7,509 nucleotides of DNA, taken from NCBI GenBank assembly GCA_943368675.1, contig CALRLN020000261.1:1-7509 (forward strand), in the 5' to 3' direction. The notes under the pieces are model-generated. The model was not told the origin of the DNA and made no database searches. It saw only the letters and a list, made by a program, of their open reading frames with translations. This document shows positions 1 to 5,676 of the stretch, in pieces. A program made the translations under genes and the position numbers. Position 1 is the stretch's first letter. Each line of letters opens with the position of its first letter. The stretch is from Emticicia sp943368675 (lineage in GTDB: Bacteria; Bacteroidota; Bacteroidia; Cytophagales; Spirosomataceae).

Positions 1-9
1 AAGAAAATT

Positions 10-1251
10 ATGAGATTTTTTACAGCATTTATTTCTATTGGCCTGACTCTGGCCACAGTAGCCTCACAAGCACAAAAAAGCCCAAAAAATGGTTACTGGA
101 GAGGTACGTTTAAAGTAGCCAATGGTCAGGAATCACCATTTAATTTTGAACTTCAAGGCAAAACAGCCTATCTTCTTAATGGCTCTGAACGCTTCGAGCT
201 TAAAGGTATCAGTCAAACGAATGACTCTTTGTTTATTCCGGTTGATATTTATGATGCCGTTATAGCAGCAAAAATTATCAGCCCTAATACGTTGTCAGGA
301 GTCTTTAAAAAATTCAATACTGCTAAACCAGACAAAGGCATTGAGTTTACTGCTGAGCATGGCAAGCGCTATCGCTTCTTCGAAAATCCAGGTGCGGCAA
401 GCGTGAGCCTGCATGGAAACTGGGATGTTATAATAGGTGAGGGGACAAACAAAATTGTAGGAGTATTTGAACAGTTTGGCAGTAAACTGACAGGTACTTT
501 TCTGACTACAACCGGAGACTATCGTTATTTTGAAGGCTCATTGCAAGGCAATGATTTCTATCTATCGGCTTTTAGCGGCTCGGGTGTCTCATTAATCAAA
601 GGAAAAGTAACAGGTGATGATTTAACCGGAGAAATGATTAATGTTCGTGGCTCTCAGCCAATCAAAGGCACCCGTAATGATAAAGCAGCATTGCCTGATG
701 CCTATACTCTGACAACCATTAAGAATGGTACTGAATTTAATTTTACATTCCCCGATGCATTTACCGGAAAACCCGTATCGCTCAAAGACCCTAAGTTCAG
801 GGGCAAGGCCGTAATTGTTACAATACTGGGTAGCTGGTGTCCCAACTGTTTAGACGAAGCGGCGTTTCTTGCACCCTGGTATAAAGCCAATCGTAAAAGA
901 GGAGTGGAGATAATCGGATTGGCTTTTGAGCGTAAAAACGACCCTGAATTTGCTAAAACACGTCTGGAAGTCTTGAAAAAGCGCTTTGGTATTGAGTACG
1001 ACATTCTTTTTGCAGGCATAGCCGATAAGGAATTTGCTTCTAATGCCTTGCCGGCTTTGAGCGCCGTATTGTCTTTCCCGACTACTATTCTGATTGATAA
1101 AGAAGGAAATGTAAGCAAGATTCATACAGGTTATACAGGACCAGCCACAGGAAAATACTATGAAGAGTTCGTAAAGGAATTCAACAGAGATATTGATGAA
1201 GTGCTTGGCACAGAAAATGCTTCTGCTAAAGCAAAACAAACTGAAAAATAA
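10..1251 (+). CDS. Exported TlpA-family thioredoxin-fold protein with beta-rich N-terminal half
   Basis: 413 aa, predicted to be exported and to act as a thiol-disulfide oxidoreductase outside the cytoplasm. Residues 1-21 form a signal peptide (Arg2, a hydrophobic core, then Ser-Gln-Ala before Gln22). There is no lipobox Cys, so it is probably soluble. Residues about 26-225 look beta-rich and seem to hold two related halves, each opening with a Gly-x-Trp (G28-Y-W30 and G136-N-W138). The redoxin domain spans about 235-395, with active site WCPNC (C277, C280) and the SFPTT segment giving the cis-Pro (P357). C277 and C280 are the only cysteines in the protein. The Lys/Ala-rich tail looks disordered. 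The ATG lies 9 bases into the window, so its promoter is not visible; the signal peptide begins directly at this Met, which supports the start. TlpA proteins are known to reduce periplasmic disulfides (for example in cytochrome c maturation); the substrate here is unknown. Confidence 0.9.
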   Translation: MRFFTAFISIGLTLATVASQAQKSPKNGYWRGTFKVANGQESPFNFELQGKTAYLLNGSERFELKGISQTNDSLFIPVDIYDAVIAAKIISPNTLSGVFKKFNTAKPDKGIEFTAEHGKRYRFFENPGAASVSLHGNWDVIIGEGTNKIVGVFEQFGSKLTGTFLTTTGDYRYFEGSLQGNDFYLSAFSGSGVSLIKGKVTGDDLTGEMINVRGSQPIKGTRNDKAALPDAYTLTTIKNGTEFNFTFPDAFTGKPVSLKDPKFRGKAVIVTILGSWCPNCLDEAAFLAPWYKANRKRGVEIIGLAFERKNDPEFAKTRLEVLKKRFGIEYDILFAGIADKEFASNALPALSAVLSFPTTILIDKEGNVSKIHTGYTGPATGKYYEEFVKEFNRDIDEVLGTENASAKAKQTEK

Positions 1252-1275
1252 CACCTTATTCAGATGGTTATATTT

Positions 1276-1324
1276 AAAACACCTGTGTAAAACTTAATAA
1301 ATACAAAAAACAGGTGTTTTTGAT
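1276..1324 (+). terminator. Hairpin terminator after the TlpA-like gene
   Basis: AAAACACCTGT (1276-1286) pairs perfectly with ACAGGTGTTTT (1310-1320), an 11-bp stem. The 3' arm ends in a T run (1317-1321). The loop is long (23 nt, 1287-1309), which is less typical of an intrinsic terminator. The position 24 bases after the TAA fits termination of the upstream gene. The A-run on the 5' side would allow some function on the other strand too. Confidence 0.65.
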
Positions 1325-1396
1325 ATGTTTTCAAGCAAATCGATGATTTATAGAAAATTAATCTACTAAAATAATAGACTATATAGATTAATTGAA

Positions 1397-1404
1397 TATA
1401 TTTG
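1397..1404 (+). promoter_or_regulatory. Bacteroidota-type -7 box (TATATTTG) for the peroxiredoxin-like gene
   Basis: TATATTTG matches TAnnTTTG exactly and would put transcription start near 1410, giving a leader of about 45 nt before the ATG at 1455. No TTG is present at the expected -33 spacing, so the promoter may be weak or activator-dependent. A 10-bp inverted repeat (1356-1365 with 1384-1393) lies just upstream. The box overlaps codons that would follow a possible TTG start at 1392, which argues against that start. Confidence 0.6.
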
Positions 1405-1454
1405 TATCAGAAATTGAATTCACATCAATAAAACCATTAGTGATTTTTAAAGAT

Positions 1455-2096
1455 ATGAGTACCTACAGCCAAAAATACGACCCCTCTTTCTGGGATACGG
1501 AAATTCCGGTAAAAAAGAATAATGCTCATTTGCTGCCTTTGCTGACAGGCTCTAAGGCACCTGATATTACCTTCAAAAAAGATATGGGTATCTGGCAAAA
1601 GGTTTCTTATCGGTTCAATTACACTTCTGCCACCATCCAGTCAATCATCGATAATAAACCATTGGTGATTAGCTTTTTATCAGGCGGCTGGAATAACTAT
1701 GGTTTAAAGCATCTCAAACTATTGAAACAGGCTTATGCTGAAATTCAGGCATTGGGGGGCAATCTTTTAGTAATTGTTCATGCTTCATATACGGATGTGA
1801 GAGAAATGGTGCAGTATTTCGAGATTCCATTTAACGTGATTGCAGATCCGGCCAATGAAATCTCAGAGAAATTCGGTTTGTTTTCAAAAGATGTACCGAT
1901 TTGGGATAAAGTTTCGGGTATTTCGGAAGAGGTGCCTATTCCGGCCACTTATGTGCTGAACCAATACGGACACGTAGTTTATCATACGATTGATGAGGAT
2001 TTTCAGCATACGTTTTCTGCCACCAAAGTATTAGCTGCGGTATTTGCAGCAGTAAACAGAGTTCCTTTTATATCAGATTTTAATTATGCGGCTTAG
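1455..2096 (+). CDS. Cysteine-less peroxiredoxin-like (AhpC/TSA-fold) protein
   Basis: 213 aa, cytoplasmic (no signal peptide). The fold is that of the 'peroxiredoxin-like' AhpC/TSA branch: an N-terminal extension (about 1-34), then GSKAPDITF, the beta-strand VISFLSGGW, an alpha-helix with LKLLKQAY, ALGGNLLVIVHA, a segment FNVIADPANEISEKFGL, and VPIPATYVLNQYGHVVY with P163 at the conserved cis-Pro region. Family members normally read GGWCPYC at the active site; here it is G-G-W79-N80-N81-Y82-G83, so both the peroxidatic and resolving Cys are absent, and the protein contains no Cys anywhere. Thiol peroxidase activity by the known mechanism is therefore not expected; a binding, scaffold or sensor role is inference. 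I chose ATG 1455 over the in-frame TTG at 1392 because a -7 promoter box covers the TTG region and the family N-terminus fits. It may be co-transcribed with the hydrolase at 2266. Confidence 0.82.
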   Translation: MSTYSQKYDPSFWDTEIPVKKNNAHLLPLLTGSKAPDITFKKDMGIWQKVSYRFNYTSATIQSIIDNKPLVISFLSGGWNNYGLKHLKLLKQAYAEIQALGGNLLVIVHASYTDVREMVQYFEIPFNVIADPANEISEKFGLFSKDVPIWDKVSGISEEVPIPATYVLNQYGHVVYHTIDEDFQHTFSATKVLAAVFAAVNRVPFISDFNYAA

Positions 2097-2100
2097 TAAA

Positions 2101-2248
2101 TGTCTTGAACTTTGATTAAACTGATTTGAGGATTGCGCTGATAATAAGAAACGGATTCAACTTGCTCATACATTGTTTTAATAGTTTAAAATCTGAGAAA
2201 TCAATTTAATCAGCCGCTGCGGCGGACCGCTAAATCAAAGTTCAGACA
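2101..2248. repeat. 148-bp near-palindromic intergenic repeat with GC-rich insert (REP/MITE-like)
   Basis: The ends are inverted copies: TGTC-T-TGAACTTTGATT (2101-2117) against AATCAAAGTTCA-GACA (2233-2248), 16 of 17 bases with one unpaired T. A second inner pair, TTAAACTGATTT (2116-2127) with AAATCAATTTAA (2198-2209), has one mismatch. The right arm is interrupted by an 18-base block (2213-2230) with 16 G/C in otherwise AT-rich DNA, containing two small symmetric units, CCGC-T-GCGG and GCGG-A-CCGC. No reading frame and no obvious flanking target duplication are seen. It fills almost all of the gap between two same-strand genes. The structure suggests a dispersed palindromic element moved in trans, but only one copy is visible here, so this is inference. 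Confidence 0.6.
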
Positions 2249-2265
2249 ATTCAATAGATATTCCT

Positions 2266-2847
2266 ATGAAAATCTCATCAAATATCAATTTTCTGACAAT
2301 CCCGGGGCTTGCAAGTTCCGGGCCGAAACACTGGCAGACTATCTGGGAAAAACAACACCCTTATTTATTTACTAGAGTGGAACAGACTAACTGGGATTTG
2401 CCTGTGCGTGAAGAATGGGTTGAAAAACTTCAAAGCTATGTTGAGAGCTTAAACCAACCAACGGTTCTGGTAGCCCATAGCCTTGGTTGTTTAACAGTAG
2501 TGCATTGGACACAGAAATACTTCTCACCATTTGTGATAGGGGCATTACTGGTAGCTCCCGCCGATGCCGAGTACTCAGAAAGATTAAATTTTGTAGAGGG
2601 GTTTAGTCCTATTCCTGACAAGGCGCTGCCTTTTGAAAGTGTAGTAGTAGCCAGCACCAATGATATTTACGCTTCTATTGAGCGCTCAGAATATTTTGCT
2701 GATATATGGGGAAGTGCTTTCTTAAATATCGGAGACAAGGGGCATATAAACGCCAGTTCAGGATTTGGCGAATGGGCAGAAGGAAAAATTATTCTGAACC
2801 AGTTTGTGAATATTCTGACTGACCCTTTTCAGGTGCAATGTGCCTGA
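2266..2847 (+). CDS. RBBP9/YdeN-family alpha/beta hydrolase
   Basis: 193 aa, a full-length small serine hydrolase of the RBBP9/YdeN type, cytoplasmic. The opening LTIPGLASSGPKHWQTIWEK is the family's N-terminal signature. The nucleophile elbow is AHSLG with Ser72. The ASTNDIY motif supplies Asp133, and GDKGHINASSGFGEW supplies His160, giving an intact Ser-Asp-His triad. Family members are esterase-like hydrolases of poorly defined natural substrate. The ATG is 17 bases after the end of a palindromic repeat. No TAnnTTTG box is seen in the preceding 169-bp gap, so transcription from the peroxiredoxin-like gene upstream is possible. No feature links its substrate to its neighbours. Confidence 0.88.
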   Translation: MKISSNINFLTIPGLASSGPKHWQTIWEKQHPYLFTRVEQTNWDLPVREEWVEKLQSYVESLNQPTVLVAHSLGCLTVVHWTQKYFSPFVIGALLVAPADAEYSERLNFVEGFSPIPDKALPFESVVVASTNDIYASIERSEYFADIWGSAFLNIGDKGHINASSGFGEWAEGKIILNQFVNILTDPFQVQCA

Positions 2848-2912
2848 TTGAGTGTTTCGGAGATAAATAAATCCAAAATTAACTAACCTGAACAATATTG
2901 CTCTTGTGAATG

Positions 2913-2936
2913 CAGACAAGGGTCTGGTATCGTTTT
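2913..2936 (+). terminator. Possible weak terminator after the hydrolase gene
   Basis: CAGAC (2913-2917) and GTCTG (2922-2926) form a 5-bp stem with loop AAGG, followed six bases later by TTTT (2933-2936). The stem is short and the T run offset, so this is tentative. It adjoins another inverted repeat that flanks the next promoter. Confidence 0.25.
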
Positions 2937-2978
2937 GTCACATTTTTATACATTTAGAGGAATTCTGTAAAATTTAAC

Positions 2979-2986
2979 TATTTTTG
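2979..2986 (+). promoter_or_regulatory. Bacteroidota-type -7 box (TATTTTTG) for the aldo/keto reductase
   Basis: TATTTTTG matches TAnnTTTG and lies 25 bases before the ATG, implying a leader of about 20 nt. No TTG occurs at the usual -33 spacing. The last G of the box begins the right arm of an inverted repeat (2985-2996 against 2927-2942), so a bound regulator would cover both the box and the transcription start. Confidence 0.55.
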
Positions 2987-3011
2987 TGACCGATACTGTT
3001 AATATAACCTA

Positions 3012-3914
3012 ATGAAAAAAGTTTACCTAAGTGATTCAGGCCCTAAAGTATCAGAGGCCATTTATGGTTTCTGGAGATGGAATGATGAAGGCCACAGTAC
3101 AACTACCCAGATTGAAAAAATAATCAATCTCTGTTTAGAATTGGGCATTAATACTTTTGACCATGCCGATATTTATGGTAATAATACCATTGAAGAGCAT
3201 TTTGGTAAAATCATTAAAAGCAAATCATTCAGGCGGGAGGATATAGTGCTATTCAGCAAGTGCGGTATCAGACGCTCAGATGATGGTATGTTTGATTATT
3301 ACGATACTTCAAGAGACCATATCCTGAAAAGCGTTGATAATTCTTTGAAAAAACTAAAAACAGACTATCTGGATATTTTCCTTTTGCAACAAAGTGATTT
3401 TCTGGCTGACCCTGAACAAACAGCAATGGCCTTGGCTCAGGTTGTTAATTCGGGCAAGGTAAATCATATCGGTGTCGCCAATTTTTCTGTTTTTCAGCAT
3501 CAATTGCTTGCCTCATACCTCACTATTCCGATTGTAACCAATCATATTGAATTAAATCTGATGAATACAACAGCCATCGAAGACGGTCGTATAGATTTCA
3601 TCAAACAAAGTTTCAGCAAACCTTTAGCCTGGGCACCTTTGGCAGGAGGCAGAATACTAACTGGCGATGACGAAAAAGCATCTAATATAAGAGCCAAGCT
3701 TGATAAAATAGGGAGTAAATACGATGCCAATATTGAGCAAACAGCGGTGGCCTGGTTAATGAAACTGGGTACTTTGCCAATTATCGGTTCTATTTCAGAA
3801 AGCCGCATCCGCAATGCAGCCAGTGCCAGCAAGGTTAAATTAAGTAATCAGGAATGGTACGAGATTTATAATGTGGTTTGTAATAAGAAGAATCTGGATA
3901 TTTCACACGAGTAA
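3012..3914 (+). CDS. YdhF-type aldo/keto reductase with catalytic His replaced by Gln
   Basis: 300 aa, full length for the YdhF (COG4989) branch of NAD(P)H-dependent aldo/keto reductases, cytoplasmic. Recognisable features are the N-terminal YGFWRWNDE, GINTFDHADIYG with catalytic Asp50 and Tyr55, LFSKCGI with Lys83, YDTSRDHILKSVDNSLKKL, SGKVNHIGVANFS, TNHIELNLM, LAWAPLAGG, and the cofactor-site region LPIIGSISESRIRNA. The normal tetrad is Asp-Tyr-Lys-His; family members have LIHRPDP, while this protein has LLQQSDF, placing Gln126 at the His position. Other AKRs are known to vary here (Glu in steroid 5-beta-reductase, Asn in Kv-beta subunits), so activity may be altered rather than lost. The substrate is unknown. 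It is flanked by its own promoter box and a strong terminator, so it is probably monocistronic. The ATG fits the family N-terminus. Confidence 0.88.
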   Translation: MKKVYLSDSGPKVSEAIYGFWRWNDEGHSTTTQIEKIINLCLELGINTFDHADIYGNNTIEEHFGKIIKSKSFRREDIVLFSKCGIRRSDDGMFDYYDTSRDHILKSVDNSLKKLKTDYLDIFLLQQSDFLADPEQTAMALAQVVNSGKVNHIGVANFSVFQHQLLASYLTIPIVTNHIELNLMNTTAIEDGRIDFIKQSFSKPLAWAPLAGGRILTGDDEKASNIRAKLDKIGSKYDANIEQTAVAWLMKLGTLPIIGSISESRIRNAASASKVKLSNQEWYEIYNVVCNKKNLDISHE

Positions 3915-3935
3915 ATCGTTCTTAATACAATAGAT

Positions 3936-3976
3936 AAAATCCATTATAAGGTCTCAGTCTTGTAATGGATTTTTTT
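3936..3976 (+). terminator. Strong intrinsic terminator after the aldo/keto reductase
   Basis: AAAATCCATTATAAG (3936-3950) pairs with CTTGTAATGGATTTT (3959-3973), 15 bp with a single G-T wobble. The loop is 8 nt (3951-3958), and the T tract runs to 3976. It starts 22 bases after the TAA. The 3' arm contains the TTG (3960-3962) that serves as the likely -33 element of the next promoter. Confidence 0.88.
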
Positions 3977-3987
3977 ATTTATCTTTG
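3960..3987 (+). promoter_or_regulatory. Bacteroidota-type promoter for the M1 peptidase gene (TTG-N17-TATCTTTG)
   Basis: TTG at 3960-3962 and TATCTTTG at 3980-3987 (matching TAnnTTTG) are separated by 17 bases, within the range for Bacteroidota housekeeping promoters. The predicted start near 3993 gives a leader of about 28 nt before the ATG at 4022. The -33 element sits inside the 3' arm of the upstream gene's terminator. Confidence 0.65.
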
Positions 3988-4021
3988 TTAATTGCGACAA
4001 AACACTTCATAACACTGAACT

Positions 4022-5611
4022 ATGAAATACTTCTCCCTCTTCCTTTGCTTACTGCTAAGTTCTGCTATCTATGCCCAAAAAAATAAATCCGGTGAGCCAT
4101 TAAAACCCGAACAGGCATTGATGGATATACGCCATTATACCGTAGCTTTAGAGGTAAAGCCGACTACTCAAAGCATTAATGGTCATGCAGAAATAGATTT
4201 GGTAACCAATAAAAGCACTGATGTTTTATTATTTGACTTAGTTGAGAGCTTTACTATTGATAAAGTATGGGTAAACGGTAAAGAAGAATCTTTTAAGTTT
4301 GATAACGAACTAATCAGGATTTCACTCGCCTCTACCTTATCACCCGGTAAGGTTAAGGTAAAAATTCAGTATGGTGGCAAGCCAGTTATTGCGCCTCGCC
4401 CGCCATGGAAAGGCGGTTTTACCTGGGCCGCTGACACTACAGGCGCTCCCTGGGTTGCTGTCACGTGCCAGTCGCAGGGAGCTAAAATGTTTTTCCCGTG
4501 TAAAGACCACCCAAGCGACGAACCCAACGAGGGAGCCGACCTGATTATTACGGTACCCAAAGGACTCGTTGTTGCAGGCCCCGGTCTTTTGCAGAGCCAG
4601 ACTACAAAAAAGGATAAAACTACTTTTCATTGGAAAACCAATTATACCATCAATAATTATAGCATACTTTTCAATATTGGCAGGTTTAAAGTAATATCCA
4701 GAAACTACACAACTATTGAAGGGCATACAGTACCGATGCAGTTTTATGTACTGGAAGAACATGCCGATAAAGCAGAGAAGCATTTGGATATTTTTGAACG
4801 GATTGCAAAAGTGCAGGAAAAGTATTTTGGTGAATATCCCTGGATAAAAGAGAAAATGGCCATTTGCGAAACGCCGCACCTGGGCATGGAGCATCAGACT
4901 ATGAATGCCTATGGCAATAAGTTCAGATATGTGATGGTGGGGGGCAAAGAATTTGACTGGCTGATGCACCATGAGTTCGGGCATGAATGGTGGGGTAATA
5001 AAGTGACAGGGATTGACTGGGCAGATATGTGGATTCAGGAAGGAATATGTTCTTTCGGAGATGCGATGTACACCCGTGAGCATGAAGGAGAAGAGGCTTA
5101 TTTGAAAAGAATGCAGCAAACAGCCCGTGCTACCAAAAACGTATTACCTGTTGTAATGGGAGAACACATGAATGCTGACACCGTGTATCATGCAGACATT
5201 TATGGCAAAGGGGCATTCTTTATGCATACGCTCCGCTATGTCATTGGCGACGATGCATTCTTTCCGGCTTTAAAGAAATTTGCTACCAGTCCAGAATACA
5301 CCTATGATAATCTGGTGAATACCAGAAATGTGGAGACATTTTTCAGCCGGGAGTCAAAACAGAATTTAAAACCGCTATTTGATTTTTACCTGCGTACTAC
5401 CAATAAGCTGGAAGTTGATGTAAAGAAAGTCAGTGATGATGAATATTTAATTTCTGCACTCAATTATCCTGATTCTTTACCGATTGATATTGTAATTGAT
5501 GATAAAATTGAAAGAAAATCGGTAAGTTCAACACCGATAAAAGTGAAAAGCAAGACAACACCTATGATTGACCCCAAGGTGTATTATCTAAAAAAAGTGA
5601 TTTATGAGTAA
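4022..5611 (+). CDS. Exported M1-family zinc metallopeptidase (aminopeptidase)
   Basis: 529 aa. Residues 1-18 form a signal peptide ending Ala-Ile-Tyr-Ala before Gln19, so the enzyme is exported, probably to the periplasm or beyond. An N-terminal beta domain (about 30-230, with the WKGGFTWA and CKDHPSDEPN signatures) precedes the thermolysin-like catalytic domain. It carries the exopeptidase motif GMEHQT (G288-T293, Glu290) and the zinc site HEFGH-x18-E: His317, Glu318 (general base), His321, and Glu340 in WIQEG. Tyr394 in IYGKGAFF is the likely transition-state Tyr. All key residues are intact. The final 70 or so residues look like a small beta domain; the large helical C-terminal domain of PepN-type enzymes is missing, giving a compact form. 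M1 enzymes remove N-terminal amino acids from peptides, so nutrient peptide processing is likely. It has its own promoter, and no clear terminator follows it before guaA. Confidence 0.93.
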   Translation: MKYFSLFLCLLLSSAIYAQKNKSGEPLKPEQALMDIRHYTVALEVKPTTQSINGHAEIDLVTNKSTDVLLFDLVESFTIDKVWVNGKEESFKFDNELIRISLASTLSPGKVKVKIQYGGKPVIAPRPPWKGGFTWAADTTGAPWVAVTCQSQGAKMFFPCKDHPSDEPNEGADLIITVPKGLVVAGPGLLQSQTTKKDKTTFHWKTNYTINNYSILFNIGRFKVISRNYTTIEGHTVPMQFYVLEEHADKAEKHLDIFERIAKVQEKYFGEYPWIKEKMAICETPHLGMEHQTMNAYGNKFRYVMVGGKEFDWLMHHEFGHEWWGNKVTGIDWADMWIQEGICSFGDAMYTREHEGEEAYLKRMQQTARATKNVLPVVMGEHMNADTVYHADIYGKGAFFMHTLRYVIGDDAFFPALKKFATSPEYTYDNLVNTRNVETFFSRESKQNLKPLFDFYLRTTNKLEVDVKKVSDDEYLISALNYPDSLPIDIVIDDKIERKSVSSTPIKVKSKTTPMIDPKVYYLKKVIYE

Positions 5612-5628
5612 TAGTTTTTTAAAATGTA

Positions 5629-5659
5629 TTGCGCTACGTAGCTAAATCTACTAACTTTG
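5629..5659 (+). promoter_or_regulatory. guaA promoter (TTG-N20-TAACTTTG) with a 10-bp palindrome in the spacer
   Basis: TTG at 5629-5631 and TAACTTTG at 5652-5659 are spaced by 20 bases, a good Bacteroidota -33/-7 pair. The predicted start near 5665 leaves a leader of only about 12 nt. The perfect palindrome GCTACGTAGC (5633-5642) occupies the spacer directly after the -33 TTG, where a dimeric regulator could block or remodel polymerase binding. The short leader leaves no room for a purine riboswitch. Confidence 0.65.
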
Positions 5660-5676
5660 TATTTTAGAAACCTATC

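Noticed and set aside
702..1254. Two minus-strand open frames (702-1118 and 850-1254) within the TlpA-like gene
   Set aside because: They are antisense to the conserved CPNC redoxin domain, overlap each other, and show no family motif.
1392..1454. TTG-initiated N-terminal extension of the peroxiredoxin-like protein
   Set aside because: The stretch overlaps a TATATTTG promoter box, is not like the family N-terminus, and an ATG at 1455 gives a normal protein.
1252..3011. Redox-defence island made of the TlpA-like, peroxiredoxin-like and aldo/keto reductase genes
   Set aside because: The genes are separated by terminators and individual promoters, one product is exported while the others are cytoplasmic, and two lack canonical catalytic residues; shared function is not supported by the layout.
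3542..3832. Minus-strand open frame of 96 codons inside the aldo/keto reductase gene
   Set aside because: Antisense to conserved family motifs and without its own promoter or recognisable domain.
4340..5119. 259-codon open frame on the minus strand inside the M1 peptidase gene
   Set aside because: It lies wholly antisense to a gene with complete catalytic motifs; its translation is rich in Cys/His/Phe with no recognisable domain, typical of a shadow frame.
5612..5676. Purine riboswitch in the guaA leader
   Set aside because: The gap is only 65 bp and the predicted leader about 12 nt, too short for an aptamer; no suitable fold is seen.
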